From: Linum tenue
Taxonomy: Eukaryota > Streptophyta > Magnoliopsida > Malpighiales > Linaceae
Reading direction: 5' to 3'
Assembly: GCA_946122785.1 (NCBI GenBank)
Contig: CAMGYJ010000002.1
Coordinates: 20,062,492-20,126,491, forward strand
Length of the DNA: 64,000 nt
Shown: positions 33,680 to 45,496 of the stretch, piece by piece
How positions within the stretch are numbered: the first letter of the stretch is position 1
Layout: the number at the start of each line of letters is the position of its first letter
Notes under the pieces: model-generated
Seen by the model: only the letters and a program-made list of their open reading frames with translations
Told to the model about the DNA's origin: nothing
Databases searched by the model: none
Program-made: the position numbers and the translations under genes

Positions 33680-35600
33680 AATGACGAATGATTACACACT
33701 CGCTTGTGCTCCAACAGGTTTAATTCTTGACTTTTTCGAACTACCTTGTACATTACCGGCCTTAATGGGTGGTTCTACATCCGTTCCTTTTACGATCTTC
33801 TTACTTAAATGTAGATCTATCGGCTGCACCTCTGGTACTTCGCTCTCTCCATCTTGGTCACAACGTCGGCCCCATCATTCTCCGCCTACTCAACCGATGG
33901 GTCGAGAAAGACCAGACTGACCCCTCAAAGCCTGCCACATTTCACACACTCTGGATTAACAAAAATGTATGACTATTCTTGGATCTATTTATTTAGTTCT
34001 GCATGTTATTAATATCTCTTAACTCTTTGCTTTTTTAGGAAGATTTAATCGAAGGGTTTGAGTGCCTTACCCTCGCGTATTCTCAAACCTCTTCTTTGGT
34101 AATCGATCGCGTATATCTACTCCCTTGGGTATCAACGATTGAAAAAAGACCCTTGAATCGAACATGTGGTCACCCATATCGTCTATGCATCACACCAACG
34201 ACCATCCTGCAGGAACTCGACAAAATCCCACCCTATCCATGGTTTCCATGAAAAGGATTTAATTCAACACCATTCTTTGAGTTGGGGCAATTCATGAATT
34301 TAGAAACCGAATATAGAGGTATCTACTTCAGTTTGTCTATTCACTTTGTTAATATTCTTTGACCATTCTGTTACCCCTCCTAGATATCGTTGGTCCAGTT
34401 TTGAGCATAGCAAAGAACCAAACACGCTCAGGTGACAATTTCCTGATAACTGCAATGCTTCAAGATAGTCGGTGCGTATATTCTCGTGGTTTTCGTTCGC
34501 TCCATTTTTACACCAACTTTAGCACTTTGTCACCGTATTTACACTGCCATTTTGTAGTGGAGATACTATTTTCGTGGACTATACTTCAACTCGTCAAGCT
34601 TTTTCACGGTCATTCATAACAAAACCGGAACAACAAGGACCAGTTGTGTATGCATTGACTGCGATGAAATTCATTGGAATGAAAGGTTTTTGCACATTGT
34701 ATTTGTATTGTCCTATTGTTAATCACCTAAATTTTTAACTAATCTGTTACCAACAACTTTTGATCAAGGAGATGGGAGACTATGCTTCACCAACACACAG
34801 AGTTCTCGAATCATAGTAGGCCACTACACACATCGTTTTCGACAACTCAAGGACACGTGAGTCATCAAAACAAATTCCTCATGAAATTTACAACTATCTC
34901 TTAATTTGTCATTCTGTCGCTTTAGTTTCTCGCATATTCATCGGCCTGTCCAGCTTGGTATCAATCCAGGAACAACTCCTGTTTTTGTTCGTGGAAACTT
35001 ACCTGTCACAACAACCCTTATGAGGCTACTGCATTACTGGAGTCCTCATCTCGGCCATGTGACGTAAACTCATAAACTTAGCTTAACAATTTTAAGTACC
35101 ACAGACATGTTTGCTCATTTGAGTACCGTCTGTGTTTTTTGTTTTCCAAGTTTCACGCTTGGTGCCTCATCAGAATTGATTATGTCCACACAAACAAACC
35201 TTTATATTACTATGCAGATCCCGATAACTGTTCAGACTCGCCTATTTTTTATGGGTCTGTATTCTCACATCTTTCCACATTACATAAATGTGCACAATCA
35301 CTTCACTTATTGCGTGATGGTTCAATTTCATATTCAATGTTGCGTGCAAGGACATCTCAACTGAACACAAGCTCCACAATATTTACTTCGAAAATGATGC
35401 AGCAATTGCACTCCTTCAACAACCACCTGACTTATTCACAACAACTGATCGTGAGAAGCAATCAGGAAGTCTGGAATCTGTCAAAAGAAAAATACTAATG
35501 GTTGAAATATTTCCAGACTATGACAGGGAATTTTTTGTACCCGTGCTCCGTGTGACCACCATATGGGATCCATTTATGTATACTATCGGAGCTGAATAGA
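33680..35600 (+). pseudogene. Helitron OB-fold gene A
   Basis: Exon-like segments: about 33790-33966 (VGPIILRLLNRWVEKDQTD...FHTLWINKN), intron to 34038, then 34039-34250 (EDLIEGFECLTLAYSQTSSL, CGHPYRLCITPTTILQELDK), about 34925-35060 (INPGTTPVFVRGNLPVTTTL MRLLHYWSP), and 35150-35600 (WCLIRIDYVHTNKPLYYYAD, IYFENDAAIALLQQPPDLF, LRVTTIWDPFMYTIGAE). The pattern matches RPA1-like OB folds and matches gene B block by block. A stop near 34249 and frame changes mark it as decayed. Confidence 0.6.
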
Positions 35601-36373
35601 ACCCAGTGCCTGACATCGCCACCTTTTCCTCCAGTTCTGCACTTTTGGTTCCAAACTATCCTTCGACACATTTAATCTCACCACCTTTTATAATTCCGTT
35701 CTGTAAATTATTTTCGTGATGTTGAAGTCATCTATGTTGAAATATTCTTCTAATTTATTACTCTTAGTCGCACTTAGGAGGTGGGACTGCTTTTGACACG
35801 AATACGACAGGATTGCGTGCCAATTGATCGTCCATACCTTTCCAAATATTCGAATGATGAGCTTAGCATCCCTCCATATAAACTCTTCCTAAGCCATATG
35901 CCCGTAACCAATGGACCCATTACTTATGGGCCATCCAAAACTACTGTTTCCGACCCTTCCATGTCGGCCCACAGATTTCCCAGACACAAACGTAGATTCG
36001 TATTTATCCAGACACTTACATATTGCCTTCTTCAACCAGCTGTCGCCTTCCTTTCCTTTACTCCCAATTCCGCAGTATACAGCACCGCTACCATTCCTTC
36101 ATCCAGATCCCATGAAAAAAATTCAAGTAACAACTTACTCAGGTAAATTCGTTCCTTTACTTTTCAACTACAAATCAGTAGATTTACGCGACCTTGCCGA
36201 AATCGCTAAATTCGTTTCCCTTTTTCCCCGGTTCTCAGATCCAGTTCCCTTTTCAAGACTGCACCCTTTCCTTGCCGATACAGATCACCTGCACATACTT
36301 GTTTGACAATATGTCCAGAAATTACGTGTTTCCGTCAAATCCAGAAGGTTTGTCCCATTCACAAACCCATTGA

Positions 36374-36376
<3 letters not shown>

Positions 36377-36405
<29 letters not shown>
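36377..36405. repeat. (AT)n microsatellite
   Basis: About 14 AT dinucleotides between the two OB-fold genes. Confidence 0.95.
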
Positions 36406-36410
<5 letters not shown>

Positions 36411-36461
36411 AATTTCACAACAAATTAATACTCAACTTTGCTGTTGTTGTAAGACCCAATT

Positions 36462-38208
36462 ATGACATCCACGGTTATCAGAGACCTTCATGGACCTTCG
36501 CTAACCCATCACATCATCATGCGTTTGGTTCACATCTGGCTATCTGACGAACTCATGCCAGGAAGGGGACCTCAATTTCTCTACACTCTATGGATGGACC
36601 GGGAGGTGAGCTTATACACAATTGTCAAACATTACTTGCAAATCAGCTTTCTGGTTCTTGCAACTCTGTCACATACTAACCTTTCATGGTCACGCATGGT
36701 TAACAGGAAAATTTAATCGAAGGCGCCACAAAACAATCAGATATTGCCATTGCGCAGAACTATCTTTCGTTGCAGACATTATACAACATTGAGGCAGTAA
36801 CACTTACTAAGGCAAAACAAACTGGCCTAGCTGCTCCAGGTGAGATTCGTCTGCATATGTCACAGGAAATGAAACTAACAAAAATTGATGAAATACGGTT
36901 CATGGAAGAATTCTCTATTGATGCCTTCAAAGATATGGAGTTTGAAGAACTGCCACACATGGTCACAGAGACTACTCATCTGTCATGTAGTTCTTCAACA
37001 ATAAGTTCTCTGCAAGCTATCTTCCCATCCTCTCCTTACATGAGCATTCTTCTCCCTTTACATATTTGACAGGCTGGCTGCTATCCGTTTTAGAACCATT
37101 TGAGCAGGACAATGGCTCAGTTCTCTTCACAACAATTATAGAAAACACCAGGTTTGCCACTGTACGTTGGTATTTTTATCCACGACTAATAAGATGCAAT
37201 TTATAACATTATCAACCATGCTCTAACCACGAATGTCAGTGCCACTATCAACTACACGTCAAACTCCAGCCATTTCTATCGATACTGTGACACCATGGAA
37301 CTCTCACATCCAGTATTGGTCACCTTTACAAGCATAGCAATTATGGAACCTGAACCAGATAGTAAGATACCATCCCTGATTGTTTAAATGCATAATAAAC
37401 TGCACTTCTCAATAATTTCTTTGCCAATATAGATCGGTTGCTGCTTACGAGTACACCTGCAACACGCCTGCTCTATGGTTCATACACTCACCGATACAGA
37501 ACAATGATGGAAAGGTTTTCTCTGCACCCTACATTTCAATTCCATATACACTAGTCATTATACCACTTCTAATTAATTCCACGAAATTCACAGCTTCATC
37601 CACGAACACCTACCTATTAAAGTACTTCAAGACAACCCCATTACACCAACCAAGCTTTTCAGGAAAAATCTACCAGGCACAGTTACATTCAACGACCTGC
37701 TCTGTCTTCTACAATCTAACCAGACCGACTCACAGGTGTGTGTTTTATTGTGTATGTCTGATACAAATACATTGTGGGATCTCATTTAAACCAACTACTT
37801 ATTACAGATGAGATATTGGTGTCTGGCCCGAGTAGATTATATCATCAGCCATGGTGGCATAGTCATGCACAATAACACCGGAACATGGTAATTTCTACAA
37901 AAAAAAATCCTTCAACTTCTTTATAAATCAATGACTTCATCGTGCTAAACAGGTATGAGGCATTAGTAAACTGCAAAGACTTCACATCAAAGCAAACGAT
38001 TAAGTTCGACCATACTGCAATGCTTCAACTACTCCGAATTCCAGCCAAAGAACTTGCAGAAAGACAGGATTACGAGCAAGAAGGGATACTGAAAGCTGCC
38101 GAGAACAAATATTTCACCTTAGAATTGGCCATCTACAAAGACGCCAACGACGAAAAAAAACTACTTGTCACCGCTCTTTGGAGCCCTCTTTGTTCACGCA
38201 TTTCCTAA
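36462..38208 (+). pseudogene. Helitron OB-fold gene B, paralogue of A
   Basis: Exon 1 begins at ATG 36462 and ends at 36605 (LTHHIIMRLVHIWLSDELMP...FLYTLWMDRE). Exon 2 starts at 36707 (ENLIEGATKQSDIAIAQNYL, then IRLHMSQEMKLTKIDEIRF and FKDMEFEELPHMVTETTHLS). Later segments: 37807-37890 (MRYWCLARVDYIISHGGIVM) and 37953-38208 (YEALVNCKDFTSKQTIKFDH, LLRIPAKELAERQDYEQEG, LLVTALWSPLCSRIS, TAA at 38206-38208). The layout agrees with gene A and with the RPA70-like gene, including an intron in the same codon position before x-LI-x-G. Likely a single-strand DNA-binding OB-fold protein. I saw fewer breaks than in A, but the middle is poorly resolved. Confidence 0.6.
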
Positions 38209-38269
38209 ACGACAGGTTTCATTCTGTAGCTGACCCTTTCCATCCATATATAGCATGAGAAATTTTACA

Positions 38270-38550
38270 ATGCTATATAGTATTGGTACTATAGGGTTTT
38301 GCCTTTATGGTACAACTTAAAATTGTACATTTACGCTATGGTACAACTTCAGATTGTACCTATACTTTTTGTACAAATTCTTTTATGTACAACTTGAACT
38401 TGTACCTTTATGTGATGGTACAACTTCAAGTTGTAAAGTGGTACCATAACATAATGGTACAAATTGCTTTATGGTACAACCTAAACTTATGCATTTAATG
38501 TTATGGTACAACTTTAAGTTGTACATTAAAGCACCAATACTATATAGCAT
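38270..38550. mobile_element. Palindrome-rich MITE
   Basis: Terminal inverted repeats of 18 bp: ATGCTATATAGTATTGGT at 38270-38287 and its reverse complement at 38533-38550. The interior holds five or six imperfect palindromes of the type GTACAACTT-n-AAGTTGTAC, spaced 35-45 bp. No coding capacity; no clear target duplication, so the superfamily is unassigned. Confidence 0.7.
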
Positions 38551-38761
38551 ATGCTGAACTTTTTTGCTGTATTGGTTAGAACCGACAAACTAATTGTCTA
38601 TCTGGCAAACAACACTCAACTTATCTCATCAGTACTGTTAAGGCCTTCTGCTTACATCATTTTTTACCCATGTTTGTAAAGTATTCATATAATCTCTACT
38701 TCTCCGGAAAAATTTGTTACACTAAGAAATCGAATTACAATATAACAGACATTATGTTATA

Positions 38762-39354
38762 CCCGCTGTGCATAGGGATGGCAATGGATCGGGTCGGGGA
38801 CGGATAGTGCATATCCGTTACCCTACCCAAAGTAGTTCGGGTTTTACCCATGCCCATACCCACATAAGAAACGGGTAGAAAATCCAAACCATGCCCATAC
38901 CCGTTCGGGTTTTGGGTATCCACAGTTATCCATGGATAATAGTTTTTCTTTATAACTCCAACTAATATGTTAATATTTACACGTATTCTCACGTTACGTA
39001 AGACGAAAAGTACGACAATAATTCACTAGAATGAAGAAAATTAATTAAAACAACATAATTTCATAAACAAAATGATATTTATATGCTAAATATAAAGTAT
39101 GTTAGAGAAAAATATTGATTATTTCTAGACATAATACATATGCATGTGGATAATCGGGCGGGTTCGGGTTGGATAGTGAGAAAACCATGCCCACCCATTA
39201 CCCGCAATATTCGGGTTCGGGTTTTACCCGTACCCACTAAAAGTCCTTCGGGTTCGGGTTTTACCCTACCCGATTAGGTCGGATTCGGGCGGATATCCAC
39301 GGTTACGGATATTTTTGTCATCCCTAGCTGTGCAGCGCGGGCTCTCACGGCTAG
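38762..39354 (+). other. Helitron 3' terminus, hairpin split by a hAT element
   Basis: Excluding the hAT insertion and one 8-bp duplication, 38762-38772 joins 39335-39354 to give CCCGCTGTGCAGCGCGGG, then CTCTCACGG and CTAG, followed by host T. A GC-rich hairpin about 10 nt before CTRR, with insertion before T, is the defining Helitron 3' end. Confidence 0.85.
38773..39326. mobile_element. Non-autonomous hAT element in the Helitron 3' hairpin
   Basis: Ends TAGGGATGGCAA (left) and the complement of TAGGGATGACAA (right), with an 8-bp target duplication GCTGTGCA at 38765-38772 and 39327-39334. Length 554 bp, no coding. Subterminal regions are rich in ACCCG/CGGGT (TTCGGGTTTTACCCG types). Same family as the element at 47861-48558. 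Confidence 0.93.
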
Positions 39355-39520
39355 TAAACGGTAATGAAGAACAAGGGAAACCATAGATCTAGACGAGAAA
39401 CAACAGCAGGATAGACCGACGAAGACAAACCAATAGGTCGCCTGCTTCCGCATCTCCTCGCCGGGAGCGACTGGAGTTAGACGGGCGGTCTCTCGTTTAG
39501 GGTTTTTTTATTATTATTAA
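39355..39520 (-). other. Possible severed 5' end of a minus-strand gene
   Basis: Directly beside the Helitron end, the minus strand reads CCCTAAACGAGAG leader-like sequence, then an ATG (about 39453) opening MRKQATYWFVFVGLSCCCF and continuing without a stop into the Helitron end. It could be the first exon of a host gene cut by the Helitron, or chance. From 39520 to 39760 the sequence is AT-rich with nothing recognised. Confidence 0.25.
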
Positions 39521-39759
39521 TTGAAGCATTGGACATAAATAATATAAAATAATTAAAACTGAAATTAGAACTAAATGAAGAGTAATTAGGTTATTTTTCA
39601 GTCCATTTAATGATCACTTAACTGATAATTAAATGAAAGTGTATTCTTGTTACGATTTAATATTAAAATGATATGTTTGTGTAAAAATTTAATAAGGGAT
39701 ATAGTTGTTAATTTACCAAAATTAGAGGGTACAAAATGCTATTAACTCTATCATCTATA

Positions 39760-40043
39760 AATTCATGCGCACAGACATTTTCGTCATTTCGATCTACATT
39801 CAAATTCAAATTATAAAGTTTCAGTTTCGCAACGGTCACCGTCCTCAACTCACTCACACTCGTCTCCTTCTCCTCTCTCTCTCTCTCTTTCTCCCTCTCC
39901 GCCGCTCCGATTCAAATATCGAAACCGACAAGGCATTCTCGCCTTATTCTTCCTTCCTCTCATCCTGCTTCTCACTGTTTTCCTTCCTATCTCGGGAAAA
40001 ATCACCGGCGACCAACCAAACACAGCCGACCACGAGATCCACC
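39760..40043 (+). promoter_or_regulatory. Kinesin gene leader with CT tract
   Basis: A CTCTCTCTCTCTCTTTCTCCCTC tract (about 39872-39900) and CTCACTCACACTC sequence lie 140-200 bp before the start codon, typical of plant 5' leaders. A possible TATA (ATCTATAAATTC near 39752-39763) lies upstream. The start codon context is CCACCATGG. Confidence 0.45.
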
Positions 40044-43000
40044 ATGGAGACCGGCGGCAGCGACAGTCGGTTCCTGGGAAACTTATCGGCCTCCTCTTTC
40101 AGGAATTTGCTTCCTAGATCCATCTCTTCCAAGAAGAAGCACAGGTCCAAGCTCTTCCGCAGCGAGAACAATCCTCCTTTGCACCCCAACATTCAAATCA
40201 GCGACCCCCCGCTCTCCCCTTCACTTCCAAAACCCTTGAAATCCACCAAATCGCTCGAATCCGATATTCAGCCCGCGATTCCCTCCTCGCCGGGCCTCCC
40301 CACCGTCCAGGTATTTAGGTTTGAGGTTATATTTGTGGTTGACGTGGGTTTTAGTTGCTTAATTTGGTCGTGCTGTCAGTGTTTCTTGCTCTGTTAGTAC
40401 AACGGATCTACTACTCGCTGACACAATTGACCCTTTTCAGAAGGTCGAGGTTGCGGAAACAGTGGAGAAGAACGAAGTATCGGAAGCTTCAGATCCATCC
40501 GTGAAGGTTGTAGTGAGAATTAGGGCTTCGAATGACCCAAGAATTGAGCGCAATCGAACAGTGAGGAAGGATTCTTCAGATTCACTGTCGATTGGTGATA
40601 GAAACTTCACGTTTGATTCTGTTTTGGACTCCAATTCAACCCAGGTTTGTGCTTTCTCGGCTTATAGGACTGTTGTTGCTTTGTGAATTCGTATCACAAA
40701 ATTGGAAACTGAGCACTGGTTCTAAAGCTGTTTTGTTTGCATTTCAGGAAGATGTGTTCCGGGAAGTTGGAATTCCGTTGGTCCAGAGTGCATTGGCTGG
40801 GTACAATGCTTCTATCTTGTCTTATGGACAGGTACTCCATGAAAGATTAAAGATTTCCTGCTGTTGAACTTCAATGTTAGTATACCTATTTTTATTTGCT
40901 ATACTGGTGGGTTCTTTACTTCTTTTCCATTTACGATTCAACAGACTGGAAGTGGGAAAACCTACACAATGTGGGGTCCTCCAAGCGCCATGGTTGCGGA
41001 TCCTTCACCCAGCAGTCACGAGGGGATTGTTCCTCGGATTTTCCAAATGTTGTTTGATGAGATTCAGAAAGTAAGTCTTTGCTGTTGCTTTCTAGAGTGG
41101 TAATGCCAAAGGTTGCAGTATAGATTGGTGATTTAGGGGATTCATTTTGTTTTTGTTTGGGGTTGTAGGAGCAAGATAGCTCTGAAGGAAAGCAGATTAA
41201 TTACCAGTGCAGGTGCTCTTTCCTTGAGGTAAATGTTAAGTCTGCATACTTGTAACTTGCTACTGGCATTAGTGGCAGATGTCATTTGGGAATGTGTTCT
41301 AATGTTCTTGATTTTGAAACTGTAGATATACAATGATCAAATTGGGGACTTGCTTGATCCAGTTCAGAGGAACCTTGAGGTGGAGATATGTTACCTCTCC
41401 GTGTTATCCTCTCGTTCCCATTCCAAGTAAAGATTTTTGTTGTTCGTTTCTAATGGTAAAGATCTCCAATTATATTTCAGATAATGGATGATCCCAAAAA
41501 TGGATTGTTCGTGGAGAATTTGACTGAGGAGTACGTGACTAGCTATGAGGATTTAGCTCAAATGTTAATCAAGGTGAAGATTAAGTCCTTGTAGTTATAA
41601 TGAAGTCTTGTTTATCTACAGTTTCTGTTGGCTGTATATTTTGCCATGCACAATTCTGCCATCTGACTGTTCGGTTGAAAATTTCTAACAGGGGCTTTCG
41701 AGTAGAAAAGTTGGAGCAACAAGCATAAACTCTAAGAGCTCTAGGTCTCATATCGTGTTCACTTTCATCATTGAGTCCTGGTGCAAGGTAATTTAGACAT
41801 TACAATTGCCGTTCTACCAATTCCTGAGAGTTCGCTTTTGTGTTGACTGTTGATTTTACCCATCGCTTCAGTCACCTATATCAGTTCAAGTTTATAAAAA
41901 ACATGGTCCATTTTTCACAGGGGACGTCGTCAACATGTTTTGGCAGTTCAAAGATGAGCAGAATTAGTTTCGTAGATCTTGCTGGACTAGACAGGAATAA
42001 ACCTGATGAGGCTGGGAGGCAGCTAGTCAGGGAAAGCAAACATGTGAAGAAGTCGCTCTCTCAGCTTGGGTACTAATCTATTGCCATTTACCTCAATATA
42101 TAGCCTGAAGGGAGTTCTGGTTCCTGGAGAACAAAGTAATAACAGTTTCTTGTTTTCATTGATGCAGACAAATCGTGAGCAGTCTTGCAAAAGAAGCTCA
42201 ACCTGGAAAGTCCAGAGGTGTTCCTTATGAAGAGTCCTGCTTAACACATTTGCTTCGAGAGTCACTAGGAGGAAATGCCAAGCTGACAGTTATCTGCAAC
42301 ATCTCTCCTGATAAAAGGTATTTTCCCTTGTCTGTTGATACATTGTCACTTGCTACCCTCTGGTGCCATCGTCTGAAACAAGGATTGGGATGTTGATTTG
42401 ACTGCAGGAATGACAATGAGACCTTAAGGACACTTCGATTTGGACAGCAAATCAGGTCGATCCAAAATAGACCTGTAATAAATGAAATATCTGAGGATGA
42501 TGTAAATGATTTGAGTGATCGGATACGCCAACTCAAGGTATTGCACAAATATTTCGTTCACTTATGCATCTACTGCAACCAAGCTAACAACTTTGCTTGT
42601 GGCGATGAACTATCAACCACATCAGACTCACAGAAATCAACATCGTGGATGAATGTTTTTTATTTTTAATTTGTTAACAGGAGGAGCTCATCAGGGCAAA
42701 ATATGACACATGTAAATCAGCTGGAAGTACAAGTGGTTACTTCAGGGGGCGGAGTGTGCGTGACAGCTTGAACAGCTTAAGAGTTAGCCTGAACCGCTCT
42801 TTAATGTTGCCCAAGATTGATATAGACGATGATGAGATTAACATTGCCAGTGTGGATGACGTAATGGAACTGCATAACCATCTCAAGAAGCTCCGGATTT
42901 CAGGCGAGGAGAACTTAACAGATGTATCAGACAACAGGGATTCAGTGCATTTCACATCAGTAGAGCAAAGTTTTGAAACTGATGCCATGACTGAAGACGG

Positions 43001-45248
43001 TGAGGAGGTCAATGGTCCAGCTAGAGCTGAAAATGAAGAAATTGATTCGGGGAAGAGCAACCAAAGCTTAGATGAACTTCCAAGCAGCCTTATAGTAGAT
43101 CCTGCTGCGCTCAGGAGTAGCATTTCTATCAGCTTATGCCGCCAGTCTCAAGTTCTCCCAGAGCCACTTCTGTCTGAATCCCCCAAAATTGGAAATACCA
43201 GGAAGAGTACGTCCATCTCACCATCAGCATTTGCCTCGAGTCGGAACAATGTTTCAGACAGCTCAAACTTCCACTCAGTTGGAAAAGCAAGTCAGTCGTT
43301 TAGGAGAAGTGAGCAGATTAGATCGTCACTTCGTTCAAGCAAGCTATTGGGAGGTCCCACTGATTCCCTGGCTGCTAGCCTTCAGAGGGGCTTGCAAATA
43401 ATAGACCATCACCAACGAGCCTCGCCACTATCCACCAGATCATCAGCATCCTTTTCTTTTGAACACTTTGCATTGAAACCAACTGCTTCGGTTCAAAAGT
43501 CTGTAGAATGTTCCCTCCCATCTACTGAAGAAGAAGCCTCTTTACTTTGCTCATCGTGTCGTGAAAAAGTCATCGATGAAACCTCCAAGACTACTCAGGC
43601 TGTGGCAGGAAGTGAAGTAGCCATCACTGATGAACTGAGCAAGGTATATGTTTCCTGATTCTTCAGTTGCCACACAAGTGTCTACTAAGTTATTTTATTT
43701 TTCTATGATGATTTTGTCAACTGGGTTTCTTATATTTTGTATACGTATCATCAAAATCAGCGTCCAAGTGGTGATGACTTGGTGGAAGTTAGCACAAGAG
43801 AGAAGGAACTTGAAATTCTTTGCAAAGAGCAGGCAGCAAAACTTGAGGAGCTAAATAAGATGGTGATGATTCTTCTGTAAACTTCTGCTTTGCCCAGTTT
43901 CTTCTGTAAAATGAGTTCTCCACTGTTGGTTGTGACAGTCTCGAATGTTTTTGTGCAGGTTGAAGAATACAAACACGTAGCAGAGCAACAGCCCTTCGAA
44001 AACGGCTACATCCTAGCACTGGAAGCACCATCCAAGGTTAGCCATTTTGGTGTTGGATTACGGCAGTAAAATATGGGGATTTTAGCATATTTTCCAAGTT
44101 CTTATTTTGCTACTCCGTTGTGCAGCTTTTGAGAGCAAGTTCTAAAGACGCGTTGATGATGATGGTAAATGAAGAATGTGAAGTGAAAGAAGTGGTTTCA
44201 GATAATGCCGACTCAAGTTCTGACACGAGGGAGAAAGAAGAACTTCTAACCGAAATCGAGAGTCTCAAGGCCAAGTTGAAGATGTATACCGATGCACCAC
44301 TTTCAATGAAGTCCACTGACTTGCTCAGATCATCTCTGCTGGCACGATCCATGCAATTCCGGAAGAGCATAGACATGCGCAGCAACAACAGCTCCTTTTT
44401 CAACGACGTTGAAGAACTGGAGAAGGAAAGACAGAGGTGGACAGAAATGGAGAGCGATTGGATCTCTCTAACCGATGAGCTGAGGATCGACATCGAGTCC
44501 AGCCGTCGGCACGCAGAGAAAGTGGAAATGGAGCTGAGGCTGGAGAAGGCGGTGACGGAGGAACTAGACGATGCTCTCCACAGAGCCGTGGTTGGACATG
44601 CAAGAATGGTGGAGCACTACGCTGATCTGCAGGAGAAGCACAACGACTTGGTGGCCAAGCACCGAGCTATCATGGAAGGAATAGCCGACGTGAAGAGGGC
44701 GGCAGCCAAGGCAGGGAAGAAAGGCGGCCACCGGTTCGCCAAGTCGCTGGCGGCAGAGCTTTCGGCTTTGAGGGTGGAAAGGGAAAGGGAGAGGGAGTTG
44801 TTGAGGAAGGAGAACAAGAGCCTGAAGCTCCAGCTGAGGGATACTGCTGAAGCTGTTCATACTGCTGGGGAGATTCTTGTCAGGCTGAGGGAAGCTGAGG
44901 AAGCAGCCTCGCTTGCTGAGGTTGGTTAACAAACTAAACTAAACTACCTTTGTTGTACAAATTGGCTAAACGTTAATGGTTTTATGTCATGGTGAGCAGG
45001 ACAAATGTGGGAGTGTTGGGCAAGAGAATGAGAAGCTGAAGAAGCAGATGGAGAAGCTGAAGAGGAAACACAAGATGGAGATGGTGACGATGAAGCAGTA
45101 TCTAGCAGACAGCAGGCTGCCGGAGAGTGCTCGGCGGCCTATGTACGACGACCAAGAAGATTCGGAGTTGCCGGAGAGTAGCATCCCAGATGATGATCAG
45201 GCATGGAGAGCCGAATTTGGAGCCATCTATCAAGATCATCATTACTGA
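40044..45248 (+). CDS. Kinesin-12 family motor protein
   Basis: Exons: 40044-40310, 40441-40644, 40748-40831, 40945-41070, 41169-41228, 41326-41379, 41481-41573, 41692-41787, 41921-42069, 42168-42317, 42408-42537, 42681-43643, 43761-43862, 43959-44036, 44126-44920, 45000-45248. All junctions are GT-AG; the total is 3600 nt, 1199 residues. A basic/Ser-rich N-tail precedes the motor (about 96-455): [32 protein letters not shown] (Walker A), [13 protein letters not shown] (switch I), [12 protein letters not shown] (switch II; usual DLAGSER altered), and a neck [15 protein letters not shown] Ser-rich region and long coiled coils (about 840-1150) follow, with acidic C-end [15 protein letters not shown]. 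Family members act on phragmoplast/spindle microtubules in cell division. I favour the shorter KIN-12E/F type over the very long POK type, by length. Confidence 0.88.
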
Positions 45249-45496
45249 TCGGACTGATAATTGGTTGATTGATTGATTACTACTGAAGGTGGAGCTAGTT
45301 ACTTTACTTCCCTTCAAGAAGTACATCTCATATAGACATTGTTTCAAGTCAATTAGCAACGAAATTTGATTGATTAGACCCTACTTGGGTCAGTGCTTGA
45401 AAGCTATTTGTGTTGTGTTTGAACTTTGAATTGTTTGTACAAGTGTGTTGAATTCGAAATTTCGAATAGAAGCTCTCTCTATTGTTTCTTTGAGGA
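45249..45496. other. Kinesin 3' flank
   Basis: Non-coding sequence after the stop, with AT-rich stretches suited to polyadenylation. It ends at the target duplication of the MULE at 45497. No further feature seen. Confidence 0.5.

Larger units (their letters stand above)
14736..39354 (+). mobile_element. Large Helitron with RPA/OB-fold genes, about 24 kb, heavily nested
   Basis: Gene order on the plus strand is an RPA70-like gene (15965-20913), Rep-helicase (about 22110-32257), and two OB-fold genes (33680-38208). The 3' terminus is identifiable: a hairpin CCCGC...GCGGG then CTCTCACGG and CTAG followed by T (ends 39354), once a hAT insertion is removed. The 5' TC end was not located; it should lie between about 14735 and 15700. 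A TC at 14734-14735 starts a small inverted repeat (CTCGAC...GTCGAG) and is one candidate. Nested insertions are a copia element, a chromovirus fragment, a palindromic MITE and a hAT element. Rep and helicase carry stops and frameshifts, so it is non-autonomous now. Confidence 0.82.

Noticed and set aside
38270..38550. CRISPR-like array of evenly spaced repeats
   Set aside because: Units are short imperfect palindromes inside a MITE with TIRs, in a plant nuclear genome; no unique equal-length spacers and no cas genes.
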